A stretch of 64,000 nucleotides of DNA from an uncultured Lachnospiraceae bacterium (lineage in GTDB: Bacteria; Bacillota; Clostridia; Lachnospirales; Lachnospiraceae), in the NCBI GenBank assembly GCA_910579275.1, contig CAJTTO010000001.1, positions 144,681 to 208,680 of the forward strand. The letters run 5' to 3'. The position numbers and the translations under genes were made by a program. Numbering within the stretch: position 1 is the first letter of the stretch; every line of letters starts with the position of its first letter. The notes beneath the pieces were generated by a model. The model did not search any database and was not told the origin of the DNA. It worked only from the letters and a program-made list of their open reading frames with translations. Positions 34,188 to 43,529 of the stretch are shown piece by piece.

Positions 34188-36056
34188 ATGAAGTTGCTTC
34201 CAAAGCCGAAAAAGTATGAGAAAAAGCAGGGATTTTATGAAATCAGCTGGAACACCATCCTCACAATCGACCGAAATATGCAGGAAAACGGAACCACCTA
34301 TGCAGCGGTACTGCAGAAAGCGATTCAGGTTTACACAGGAATCACATGTGCTTTTCTCAAAGGGACAAAGCGTGCAGGGGATATTTTCCTGACTGTGGAG
34401 TCCGAAAATTATTCCCCACAGGAATACCATATCGAAATAACGCCCGAAGGGCTGACCATCGCGGGCGGCGACGGTGCGGCGGTTCTTTACGGTGTACAGA
34501 CGTTGTGCCAGATTGTCATGCAGTGCGGCAGCGTGCTCGCGTGTGCCGAAATTGATGATGCGCCCGATATCCTTAACCGCGGATATTTTCTGGACGAGAC
34601 AAGGGGACGTGTGCTTTCGCTTCCTTACTTAAAAGGAATCGCAGACCGTCTCAGCCGCTATAAAATTAACGAGTTCCAGCTCTATGTAGAGCATACGTAT
34701 TTGTTCCGTGACCTCACAGAGCTGTGGCGCGACGAGACACCGCTGACGGCGGAGGATATTCTGGAGCTGGACGCCTACTGCCGCAGCCTGCATATTGCAT
34801 TAGTGCCTGCGCTGGCGAGTTTCGGGCATCTCTACAAGCTGCTCTCGACGCGCAGTTACGGAGACCTCTGCGAGCGCAGCCATCCGTGGGACGCGGACTT
34901 TTCCTTCAATGACAGGATGGCACAGCACACCATCGACACGACCGACGAGCGGGCGCTGCCGCTTATCAAAAGCATGCTTGCCGAGTATGGGGCGCTGTTC
35001 ACGTCAGAAAAGTTTAACATCTGCGCAGATGAGACTTTTGACCTTGGCTGTGAAAAGTCCCGCGGTACGGCGGAGCGGATTGGCAAAGACCAAATGTACA
35101 TCGGTCATGTAAAGGAGCTGTGCGATTTCCTGCATGGCTGCGGAAAAAGGGTACAGTTTTTCGGGGACATTATCTGCCGCAGACCCGAACTGATTGCCCG
35201 GCTGCCGCAGGGTACAATCTGCCTGACATGGGGATATGCGCCGAATCAGTCCGTGGATGCATGTCATGCCATGGCGCAGGCAGGCGCGGTACAGTACCTG
35301 TGTCCGGGGGTGGGCGGCTGGAACCAGTGGATGAATCTGATCAAGGATTCCTACAGCAACATTTTAAAAATGTGCGGTTATGCGCACCAGTACCGTGCGG
35401 AGGGCATTCTGAACACCGACTGGGGTGATTTCGGGCATGTAAACCACCCTGCATTCTCGGTGCCGGGAATGATATACGGGGCGGCTTTTTCATGGAATCA
35501 GGAGGAAATCGCGTTTGACGAGATAAACAGGCAGATTTCCCTGCTTGAGTACGGCGATACGACAGGCACGACGGTGGATATACTGGCAAAAGTGCCGGAG
35601 CATTCTCTGTTTGGCTGGCGGGATGCGGTTGTTTACTTTGAAAAGACTGCGAAAAAGCGCGTGTTCAAGGCAGAAGAGGAGGAGACCTCCAGCCTGCTGT
35701 CGGCAGATGCCGCCACGGCAGACCGTATGGTCGAACAGGCGGATAAGGCACTGCGGGAGATTGTCATACAGTTGAAACAGACCACGGTTTTTATGGACAC
35801 ACAGGCACGTGCTATCGCGGGAGTGTTTGATGTGACAACTGAGGCAGTGCGGCTCTGGAACGAAGTCGGTGCTGTGATTGCCCGCGAAAAACAGGGTGCC
35901 ATGCCTGACCCCGAGCAGACCTACGCGCTTGCAGGGCGGCTTGAGCGCTGGTTCATGGCATTCAAGGCACAGTGGCGCAGTATCGGGAGAGAGGGAGACC
36001 TGCATCACATTGCGGAAATCGTATTCTGGTATGCGGACAGACTGCGCTGTAAATAA
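34188..36056 (+). CDS. Cytoplasmic beta-N-acetylhexosaminidase, GH20-like
   Basis: A 622-residue enzyme without signal peptide. The N-terminal region (about 1-125) is the GH20 accessory fold, including GLTIAGGDGAAVLYGVQTLCQ, and the TIM-barrel domain begins at NRGYFLDETRGRV. The catalytic Asp-Glu pair is D281-E282 in NICADETFDLG, a variant of the common HxGGDE motif. It should remove terminal beta-linked GlcNAc or GalNAc from imported oligosaccharides. The C-terminal helical part (about 480-622) is of unknown role. The gap to the GH130 gene is 129 bp and holds a hairpin. Confidence 0.82.
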   Translation: MKLLPKPKKYEKKQGFYEISWNTILTIDRNMQENGTTYAAVLQKAIQVYTGITCAFLKGTKRAGDIFLTVESENYSPQEYHIEITPEGLTIAGGDGAAVLYGVQTLCQIVMQCGSVLACAEIDDAPDILNRGYFLDETRGRVLSLPYLKGIADRLSRYKINEFQLYVEHTYLFRDLTELWRDETPLTAEDILELDAYCRSLHIALVPALASFGHLYKLLSTRSYGDLCERSHPWDADFSFNDRMAQHTIDTTDERALPLIKSMLAEYGALFTSEKFNICADETFDLGCEKSRGTAERIGKDQMYIGHVKELCDFLHGCGKRVQFFGDIICRRPELIARLPQGTICLTWGYAPNQSVDACHAMAQAGAVQYLCPGVGGWNQWMNLIKDSYSNILKMCGYAHQYRAEGILNTDWGDFGHVNHPAFSVPGMIYGAAFSWNQEEIAFDEINRQISLLEYGDTTGTTVDILAKVPEHSLFGWRDAVVYFEKTAKKRVFKAEEEETSSLLSADAATADRMVEQADKALREIVIQLKQTTVFMDTQARAIAGVFDVTTEAVRLWNEVGAVIAREKQGAMPDPEQTYALAGRLERWFMAFKAQWRSIGREGDLHHIAEIVFWYADRLRCK

Positions 36057-36074
36057 ATATTGAAAATATAGTAT

Positions 36075-36091
36075 CGGCAGAGATGCTGCCG
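36075..36091 (+). other. Short intercistronic hairpin between GH20 and GH38 genes
   Basis: CGGCAG / CTGCCG with a 5-nt loop, located 11 bp upstream of the GH38 ribosome binding site. Confidence 0.45.
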
Positions 36092-36110
36092 AACTTAAAA
36101 TGGAGGTAAA

Positions 36111-39100
36111 ATGATGCATTTTTTGGATAAGAGAGTGAATGTAATCTGCGAGGAACTCAAAAAGTTAAAGGTGAAGCAGAAGTTTGAGATTGACAACTGG
36201 AAGTACAAGGAGGGCAACTTCATCCGTCCGGAGGAAGCCGAGGCGGACACCGCGGCATGGGAGGATTTTGACTGCCAGCATATGCACTGGTATGGCAAGG
36301 ATCGTCATTATTGGTTCAAGACCGCTTACCATGTGCCAAAGGAACTGGACGGGAAACCCATGTGGCTGCATGTCCGCACACAGATTGACGAGTGGGATGA
36401 CGCGAAAAATCCGCAGTTCTTACTGTTTGTGAACGGGGAAGTCATTCAGGGAATCGACATGAACCACCGCGATGTGCTGCTGACGACAGCGGCGAAGGCA
36501 GGTGACGTGCTGGAGCTTGGACTGCAGGCGTACACGGGTATCCTGCACACAGAGTTTAACCTGATTGTCGAGATGCAGGAAATCGACCCGCTGATTGAGA
36601 AACTCTACTATGATTTGTGGGTGCCGCTCGCGGCGTTTACCAGAATGGAGGAGGACGACAAGAACCGCAAGGACATCACGGAAATCCTCAATAGCACTGT
36701 CAACTATCTGGATTTGCGCACACCGTACTCCGAAGAATTTTACCGCACGCTGCAGGAGGCGTCCGACTATATTGACAAGGCGCTGTATGATGAGATGGCG
36801 GGCTATCAGGACGTCATCGCAACCTGTATCGGTCACACGCATATTGATGTCGCATGGTGGTGGACTGTCGCACAGACAAGGGAAAAGACAGGGCGAAGCT
36901 TTGCAACCGTGCTGAAACTGATGGAAGAATATCCGAATTACAAGTTTATGTCAAGCCAGCCGCAGCTCTATGCCTTTCTGAAAGAGCGCTATCCTGAACT
37001 TTATGAGAAAGCAAAGGAGCGCATCAAGGAAGGACGCTGGGAGCCGGAGGGCGGCATGTGGGTTGAGGCAGACTGCAACCTGACGTCCGGCGAGTCGCTG
37101 GTGCGCCAGTTTATGCATGGCAAGCGCTTTTTTAAGGAGGAGTTCGGCGTGGATAACCGCATTCTGTGGCTGCCCGACGTGTTTGGCTACTCCGGAGCGC
37201 TTCCGCAGATTATGAAAAAGTGCGGAATCGACTACTTTATGACCACCAAGCTTGCGTGGAACCAGTTCAACAAGATTCCTTATGATACCATGATGTGGAG
37301 AGGAATCGACGGCTCTGAAGTGCTGACGCACTTAATCACGACACTGGGCGTCCATCAGCCAATCAAGGACTTTTTTACAACTTACAACGGAATGCTTCAT
37401 CCCGACGCAATCATGGGCGGCTGGATGCGCTACCAGAACAAGGACATCAACAATGATATTTTGATATCTTACGGATATGGCGACGGCGGCGGCGGCCCGA
37501 CAAGGGAAATGCTCGAGACCTCAATCCGTATGGAAAAGGGTGTCAAGGGGATTCCCAAAGTGCGTCAGGCATTTGCGCGCACCTTCTTTGATGAGCTGAA
37601 GGAGCGTGTCGGCGGCAATAAACGGCTTCCGGTCTGGGAAGGGGAGCTGTACTTCGAGTATCACAGAGGAACACTGACATCCATGGCGAGAAACAAGCGC
37701 TCCAACCGCAAGTCGGAGCTGGGACTGATGGATCTGGAGCTGTTATCTGTCTTGACACAGCAGACAATGGGCTATCCGCAGGAGCTGCTGGATTCCATGT
37801 GGAAAGTCGTGCTCTTGAACCAATTCCACGACATTTTGCCAGGTTCGTCAATCCATGAGGTTTACGAGGTGACAAAGGAAGAGTATGACAGACTGGCAGA
37901 GCAGCTGGCAGAGCTGACCGCAGAACGCAGCAGGGCAGTCGCAGGAAACGGCGAGGCAGTCACCATTTTCAACACGACAGGGCAGGTGCGTGACGATATC
38001 GTCAACCTTGGCGCGCTGGAAGGCAGTGCACTTGTGGACGCGGACGGCACCCTCTATCCGATTCAGAAAACAGGGGACGGAACAGGAAGCGTGGCGTATG
38101 TGCGCAATCTTCCGTCAAAGGGCTACAAGTCCTTTAAAGTCAGCCGGACGGCGGCGGATGAAAAGACACCGTTTACGCTCGTTGGGGACTACCAGCTGGA
38201 AACACCGTTTTATACCATTAAACTTGACGAGCAGGGCATGTTCACCAGCATTTACGACAAGGAGAACGACCGCGAGGTGGTTCAGGAGGGACAGCGCGCG
38301 AACCTGCTGCGCATGTACGAGGATAAGCCGATTTATTTCGACAACTGGGACATTGACATTTTTTACACGGAAAAATACTGGGATGTGGACAGCGTAGAGC
38401 ATATGGAATGGACAGAAATCGGTGCCGTGCGGGCAGTACTCGAAATCACGAGAAAGGCATCGCAGTCCACAATACAGCAGAACATTATCTTCTATGCAGA
38501 AAGCCGCAGAATAGAGTTTGCGACGTATGTGGACTGGAAAGAGCACCAGACTTTGTTAAAAGTGCATTTTCCGGTTGCAGTGCACACAGACGAGGCGGCG
38601 TTTGACGTACAGTTTGGCAATCTGACCCGCAAGACACACCAGAACACCAGCTGGGATGTGGCGCGTTTTGAGAGCTGCGGCCAGAAGTGGATGGATTTGT
38701 CGGAGGGACATTACGGCGTATCGCTGCTCAACGACTGCAAGTACGGGCATTCTGTCAAGGACTCCAACATGGCGCTGACATTGATTAAATCAGGAACTGA
38801 GCCTAACCCGACAACGGATCAGGAGGAGCATGAGTTTACCTATGCCATCTACCCGCACGCGGAGGGATGGCGCGCGGCAGGCACTGTTGCGGAGGCATAC
38901 AAGCTGAACCAGCCGCTGCTCGTGCAGACACAGGCGGAGGAGAAGGAAGCGTATTCCTATGCATCTGCAGCACATTCGAACGTCGTTGTCGAGACCATCA
39001 AAAACGCCGAGGACGGCAAGGGAACTGTCATTCGTATGTATGAGTCGGAAAATGCATACACCAAGACAAAGCTGACAGTTAATGCGGATTTTGAGAAGGC

Positions 39101-39209
39101 ATATATCTGCAATCTGCTCGAGGAGACAGAGGGCGAGGCAGCCGTGTCCGGAAAAGAGATTGAAGTGGTGCTCAAACCGTATGAAGTGGTGACCGTGAAA
39201 ATCGTGTAA
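36111..39209 (+). CDS. Alpha-mannosidase, GH38
   Basis: A 1032-residue cytoplasmic enzyme of normal GH38 length. The zinc site begins with HTHIDVAWWW (H242, H244, D246). The catalytic nucleophile is D356 in LWLPDVFGYSG. A C-terminal beta-sandwich region follows (from about residue 650). It removes alpha-linked mannose, acting here on imported high-mannose or paucimannose glycans. Two start codons are adjacent (36111 and 36114), and GGAGG fits both. The GH20 gene lies 54 bp upstream. Confidence 0.93.
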   Translation: MMHFLDKRVNVICEELKKLKVKQKFEIDNWKYKEGNFIRPEEAEADTAAWEDFDCQHMHWYGKDRHYWFKTAYHVPKELDGKPMWLHVRTQIDEWDDAKNPQFLLFVNGEVIQGIDMNHRDVLLTTAAKAGDVLELGLQAYTGILHTEFNLIVEMQEIDPLIEKLYYDLWVPLAAFTRMEEDDKNRKDITEILNSTVNYLDLRTPYSEEFYRTLQEASDYIDKALYDEMAGYQDVIATCIGHTHIDVAWWWTVAQTREKTGRSFATVLKLMEEYPNYKFMSSQPQLYAFLKERYPELYEKAKERIKEGRWEPEGGMWVEADCNLTSGESLVRQFMHGKRFFKEEFGVDNRILWLPDVFGYSGALPQIMKKCGIDYFMTTKLAWNQFNKIPYDTMMWRGIDGSEVLTHLITTLGVHQPIKDFFTTYNGMLHPDAIMGGWMRYQNKDINNDILISYGYGDGGGGPTREMLETSIRMEKGVKGIPKVRQAFARTFFDELKERVGGNKRLPVWEGELYFEYHRGTLTSMARNKRSNRKSELGLMDLELLSVLTQQTMGYPQELLDSMWKVVLLNQFHDILPGSSIHEVYEVTKEEYDRLAEQLAELTAERSRAVAGNGEAVTIFNTTGQVRDDIVNLGALEGSALVDADGTLYPIQKTGDGTGSVAYVRNLPSKGYKSFKVSRTAADEKTPFTLVGDYQLETPFYTIKLDEQGMFTSIYDKENDREVVQEGQRANLLRMYEDKPIYFDNWDIDIFYTEKYWDVDSVEHMEWTEIGAVRAVLEITRKASQSTIQQNIIFYAESRRIEFATYVDWKEHQTLLKVHFPVAVHTDEAAFDVQFGNLTRKTHQNTSWDVARFESCGQKWMDLSEGHYGVSLLNDCKYGHSVKDSNMALTLIKSGTEPNPTTDQEEHEFTYAIYPHAEGWRAAGTVAEAYKLNQPLLVQTQAEEKEAYSYASAAHSNVVVETIKNAEDGKGTVIRMYESENAYTKTKLTVNADFEKAYICNLLEETEGEAAVSGKEIEVVLKPYEVVTVKIV

Positions 39210-39245
39210 TCGTGTGTACGGTGAAAGCAGTATCAATTAGATGGT

Positions 39246-39293
39246 GGGGCTGTCGGATTGCAATTGCAGGAAAAATTTCTTCCTGACAGCCCC
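39246..39293 (+). other. Intercistronic hairpin between GH38 and GH85 genes
   Basis: GGGGCTGTC (39246-39254) / GACAGCCCC (39285-39293), with an inner AGGAA / TTCCT stem. No long T-run follows. It lies in a 188-bp gap that otherwise holds only the GH85 ribosome binding site. Confidence 0.55.
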
Positions 39294-39397
39294 CGCATCT
39301 TGATGCATGAACTTATTGCCCATGAAACACTGCAAATCACCACAAATTGTATACACAGGGAAGGATGCATGGCATTGTTGAAAAAGGAGACAGAATT

Positions 39398-42277
39398 ATG
39401 ATAGAAAGAAAAAAATACAGTAAAAAGATTATGAGCATTATTCTGGCAGCGTCCATGACCGTTAGTCTGGCGGCGTGCGGCGGAAAGAACAACACAGATA
39501 CCCTACAGCCAGAGACACAGGAGTCTGTCCAGACAGAGATAAATACAGAGACACCTGCGGAGCCGGAGACCGACACTGCACAGGAGTCTGCATCAAAATA
39601 CACCGTTACAGGTGAGAATGACAACAAGGAATTGACCATGGCCCGACAGCCGGAGGCGTCCTACTGGTTTCCGGCACAGCTCTTAGAGTGGAATGCTGAC
39701 GAGGATGAGGACTTGATTTTCAACATCAGCACTGTGCCGCTTGCAGAGCGTGCGGATCTTGCACTGCTCGATCCGGTGAATGCGACGCAGAACAAGGATA
39801 CAAAGGTTATGTCCATCTCCATCATGAATGGCAGCACCAGCGGAAACTCCCCGCACGGATTGAACAAGGCGGAGGCAAATGCTTTTACATACTGGCAGTA
39901 TGTAGATACGCTCGTATACTGGGGCGGGTCTTCCGGCGAAGGCTTAATTGTTGCGCCGAGTCCCGATATCGTGGACGCAGGCCACAAAAACGGCGTGAAG
40001 GTGATTGGAACCGTGTTTATGCCGCAGGCGGCGCACGGCGGCAAAATCGAGTGGCTTGATGACCTATTGCAGAAACGGGAGGACGGAAGTTATCCGGTTG
40101 TGGATAAGCTGATTGAGGTGGCAGAGCGTTACGGATTTGACGGATGGTTTATCAATCAGGAGACGGAAGGGGAGGCACTGACAAAAGACCATGCGGATCG
40201 GATGCAGGAGTTTCTTGCCTATTTCAAACAGCAGGCGCCGGATATGGAGCTGATTTATTATGATTCAATGACTATAGACGGCGAGATGGACTGGCAGAAC
40301 GCACTCACAGAGAAAAATGCGCCGTACATGAAAGACGCGGAAGGCAATTCCGTTGCGGATTCCATGTTCTTAAATTTCTGGTGGACGACGGACACCCTCG
40401 CGCCCGAGGAACTGCTCAAAACCTCGGCAGAGCTGGCAGAGGAGAAAGCGATTGATCCCTATGATTTGTATGCAGGTGTCGATTTACAGAGCAACGGATA
40501 CGATACACCCATTAAGTGGAACTTGTTTGAAAAGCCGGACGGCGGAACCTACACTTCGTTAGGCTTGTACTGCCCAAGCTGGACTTATTTTTCCACAGAC
40601 ATGATACAAGAGTTTTGGAAGCGGGAAAATAAACTTTGGGTCAATGCAAAAGGTGACCCGTCCGCAGATGTCGAGGTGGAGGGCGACACGGACTGGAGAG
40701 GCGTGTCCACCTACGTCGTGGAGCGTACCGCACTGACGACACTACCGTTTGTGACGAATTTCTCCACAGGAAACGGATATGGATTTTATAAGAACGGAGA
40801 GCTAATCAGTATGCTTGACTGGAACAACCGCAGCATTTCCGACATGCTCCCGACATATCGCTACATCATCGAGGACGGTGAGGGCAACAAGCTGGCAGCA
40901 GACCTTGATGTCGGTGATGCTTACTACGGCGGAACCAGCATGATTCTGCGCGGTTCCGTAAAACAGGGCGTGCCGTCAACCATCAAACTGTACAGTGCAG
41001 ACCTGTCTGTTCCGGAGAATGTCACTTTCACCACGACCGCGCGCGCAAAGGGCGCTGAGGTTGCGCTGGACGCAGTGCTGACGCTGGACGACGGAACCGA
41101 GCTGGTGCTTGAGGGCGACAAGAAAGTTCAGGATGCGTGGACGACCGTCACCTACCAGACAGCGGAGCTTGCCGGAAAAACGATTCGAAATATTTCGTAC
41201 AGATTAACGTCCGATGCGGACACAGGCACATTGCAGTTTCGTTTTGGAAATGTTACAATGATAGAATCCGGTGCGGAGGAGACAGCCACAGTGAGCGGCG
41301 TGAAGGTGCTCGACACTGAGTTTGACGAGGATGGCATGTATGCAGGCGTCCGCCTGTCGTGGGACAGCGATGTCGCGACCGACTATTATGAGGTTTACCG
41401 CATCAATGAGGACAACACGAAGTCGCTGTTGGGCGTTTCCAACACAAATAGTTTCTATATCAATACACTGCCGCGCACAGGTGAGGCGAGACAGACTTCA
41501 TTTGAGGTCATTCCCGTGAATGCACTGCTGGCAGAAGGAACAGGCGCGACCGCTTCGATGGAATGGCCGGATAACAGCATTCCGAAAGCAGCGTTTACGG
41601 CTGACGTCACACTGGCGGCGCCGGGCGAGACCATCACTTTCCAGAGTCTGTGTTCACAGAATACAGAGAAGGTCACATGGACACTCACAGGTGCAGATAA
41701 AGAGTCTGCAGAGGGGGACAGCGTTTCTGTCACCTATGCGGAGGCAGGCGTATATCCTGTAACCGTTAAGGCAGAAAATGCTTCCGGCAGCAGTGAGTCA
41801 TCCAAGGAGAGCTACATTGTCATTACCGAAAAGGCTTCGGACGGACTTGTGCTGCTCTCACAGGGCGCCGGCACGGAGGCAGATGCATATGTCAATGAAA
41901 ATGAAGCACCGCAGTTTGCAGTGGACGGCGACCTGATGAAGAAGTGGTGTGCGACAGGAAGTGCGCCGCACGAGATTACGATTGACCTCGGCGCAGTCAA
42001 GGCAGTGAGCGCAGTTGATGTTTACCACGCAGAGGCAGGCGGAGAGAGCGCTGATATGAACACTAAATCCTATGCAATCTACACCAGCGAGGATGGTGCC
42101 GCCTTTGAGGAGATGCGCAGCGTGACCAGAAACACATTAGGTACGACACATGATGCTTTTGCACCTGTGAATGCACAGTATGTCAAGCTTGTTTTGAACA
42201 AACCGACACAGGGAAGCGATAGCGCGGCGCGTATCTATGAAATCGAAGTGTACGGCTTGGAGGACACACTCGAATAA
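39398..42277 (+). CDS. Secreted endo-beta-N-acetylglucosaminidase lipoprotein, GH85
   Basis: A 959-residue surface lipoprotein: signal peptide with lipobox SLAACGG, then an acidic linker. The GH85 catalytic domain (about 65-420) has the motif GWFINQETEG with N253 and E255, the Asn/Glu pair of the substrate-assisted mechanism. Further domains: a beta-sandwich, an Fn3-like region (from about 630), a PKD-like domain (about 730-805) and a C-terminal F5/8-type (CBM32-like) domain (about 815-955). It cleaves the GlcNAc-GlcNAc core of N-glycans, releasing glycans from glycoproteins outside the cell for the transporter encoded in the same operon. ATG at 39398 follows AAAAAGGAG. Confidence 0.9.
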   Translation: MIERKKYSKKIMSIILAASMTVSLAACGGKNNTDTLQPETQESVQTEINTETPAEPETDTAQESASKYTVTGENDNKELTMARQPEASYWFPAQLLEWNADEDEDLIFNISTVPLAERADLALLDPVNATQNKDTKVMSISIMNGSTSGNSPHGLNKAEANAFTYWQYVDTLVYWGGSSGEGLIVAPSPDIVDAGHKNGVKVIGTVFMPQAAHGGKIEWLDDLLQKREDGSYPVVDKLIEVAERYGFDGWFINQETEGEALTKDHADRMQEFLAYFKQQAPDMELIYYDSMTIDGEMDWQNALTEKNAPYMKDAEGNSVADSMFLNFWWTTDTLAPEELLKTSAELAEEKAIDPYDLYAGVDLQSNGYDTPIKWNLFEKPDGGTYTSLGLYCPSWTYFSTDMIQEFWKRENKLWVNAKGDPSADVEVEGDTDWRGVSTYVVERTALTTLPFVTNFSTGNGYGFYKNGELISMLDWNNRSISDMLPTYRYIIEDGEGNKLAADLDVGDAYYGGTSMILRGSVKQGVPSTIKLYSADLSVPENVTFTTTARAKGAEVALDAVLTLDDGTELVLEGDKKVQDAWTTVTYQTAELAGKTIRNISYRLTSDADTGTLQFRFGNVTMIESGAEETATVSGVKVLDTEFDEDGMYAGVRLSWDSDVATDYYEVYRINEDNTKSLLGVSNTNSFYINTLPRTGEARQTSFEVIPVNALLAEGTGATASMEWPDNSIPKAAFTADVTLAAPGETITFQSLCSQNTEKVTWTLTGADKESAEGDSVSVTYAEAGVYPVTVKAENASGSSESSKESYIVITEKASDGLVLLSQGAGTEADAYVNENEAPQFAVDGDLMKKWCATGSAPHEITIDLGAVKAVSAVDVYHAEAGGESADMNTKSYAIYTSEDGAAFEEMRSVTRNTLGTTHDAFAPVNAQYVKLVLNKPTQGSDSAARIYEIEVYGLEDTLE

Positions 42278-42306
42278 GACGATAAAACAATCATTAAATA
42301 TATTGC

Positions 42307-42381
42307 CACAGCCCGCAGAACCGTGCGCGCAGTCCGCTTTGTGCCTCACAGCGCTGCATATACCGGAATCTGCGGGCTGTG
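42307..42381 (+). other. Long inverted repeat before the ROK kinase gene
   Basis: Perfect 13-bp arms CACAGCCCGCAGA (42307-42319) and TCTGCGGGCTGTG (42369-42381) around a 49-nt loop. The downstream arm ends 5 bp before the GGGGGA ribosome binding site of the kinase gene. Confidence 0.65.
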
Positions 42382-42399
42382 AGAGAATGGGGGACAATT

Positions 42400-43368
42400 A
42401 TGTCAGAGACAGGAAAACAGGTGGCGGTCGGTATTGACCTTGGCGGAACCGCAGTAAAAATCGGAATTGTGAATGCGTCCTATGAAATACTGGCACAGAC
42501 ATCCATACCGACAAATGCCGAGCGGCCGTATGATGCGGTGATTGCAGATATAGGAAAGACGGCGGCGGCGCTGCTTGCCGAGAACGGATTTACCGTGGCG
42601 GACTGCGCAGGTGCCGGCGTGGGAAGCCCGGGAACCATTGACAGCCAAAATGGCGTCGTGCTCTATTCCAACAACATCCGCTGGGACAATGTCCCGCTCG
42701 CAGCGGAGCTGCAAAAATATCTTCCTGTGCCCGTGCGTGTGCAGAATGATGCAAACTGCGCTGCCCTCGGCGAAGTGCTGTGCGGTGCGGCGAAAGGCTG
42801 TCAGAATGCAGTCTTTCTGACGCTCGGAACCGGAGTCGGCGGCGGTATTGTAATCAATGGGAAAATCTTTGAGGGCGGACACCCCGGCGGTGCAGAACTC
42901 GGTCATGTGAAATGCGGTTCCGAAAAACGCAGGTGTACCTGCGGGAGATTTGACTGTCTCGAGACATATGCCTCCGCGACCGCTCTGATTCACGATGCAA
43001 AGCAGATGGCGGCAGCGCATCCCGACTCACTGCTCTGGGAGCTGTGCGGCGGTGACTTAGAAAGGATGAACGCAAAAATCCCGTTTGACGCTGCAGATGC
43101 CGGTGACAGCTGCGGCAAGGTACTGGTGGACAACTATATTCAATATCTGGCGGATGGCATCACGGATCTTGCGAATATTTTCCGTCCGGATAAAATCGTG
43201 CTCGGCGGCGGTGTGTGCGCGCAGGGCGAGAAGCTGACAGATCCGCTCAACCGGTATCTGCGGGAGAACTGTTTTGGCAGTACCGTGGCGTATGTGCCTA
43301 AGGCAGTCATCGCGGAAAATGGAAATCAGGCGGGAATGATAGGGGCTGCGGGACTGGTGCTGCAGTGA
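42400..43368 (+). CDS. ROK-family sugar kinase
   Basis: A 322-residue cytoplasmic kinase. The phosphate-binding motif is GIDLGGTAVKIG near the N-terminus. The sugar site and ROK signature are GTGVGGGIVINGKI and GGAELGH, followed by the structural zinc site HVKCGS..CTCGRFDCLE. It phosphorylates a hexose; glucose, GlcNAc, ManNAc or mannose are all possible. As last gene of the glycan operon, it plausibly handles GlcNAc or mannose freed by GH20, GH130 and GH38. ATG at 42400 is set by GGGGGA 7 bp upstream. Confidence 0.88.
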   Translation: MSETGKQVAVGIDLGGTAVKIGIVNASYEILAQTSIPTNAERPYDAVIADIGKTAAALLAENGFTVADCAGAGVGSPGTIDSQNGVVLYSNNIRWDNVPLAAELQKYLPVPVRVQNDANCAALGEVLCGAAKGCQNAVFLTLGTGVGGGIVINGKIFEGGHPGGAELGHVKCGSEKRRCTCGRFDCLETYASATALIHDAKQMAAAHPDSLLWELCGGDLERMNAKIPFDAADAGDSCGKVLVDNYIQYLADGITDLANIFRPDKIVLGGGVCAQGEKLTDPLNRYLRENCFGSTVAYVPKAVIAENGNQAGMIGAAGLVLQ

Positions 43369-43391
43369 CCGCGCAGCGATGAATCCAAGAT

Positions 43392-43429
43392 GTCCGTGAC
43401 AGGAAGCCGAGGGCTGAACTGTTACGGGC
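43392..43429 (+). terminator. Hairpin at the end of the glycan operon
   Basis: Imperfect arms GTCCGTGACAG / CTGTTACGGGC (two wobble positions), 24 bp past the kinase stop. No T-run follows, so termination here is uncertain. Confidence 0.35.
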
Positions 43430-43454
43430 TGTGTGAAAACATATAAGGTAAGTG

Positions 43455-43483
43455 TGTACAAATGCGGCTTTTTCGGATATAAT
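43455..43483 (+). promoter_or_regulatory. Promoter of the HD-GYP gene
   Basis: TGTACA, 17-bp spacer, TATAAT, 47 bp before the HD-GYP start. Confidence 0.6.
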
Positions 43484-43529
43484 AGAATCATTATACAGAA
43501 GAAAGTATTGACAAGGAGGTGGTTCTATT

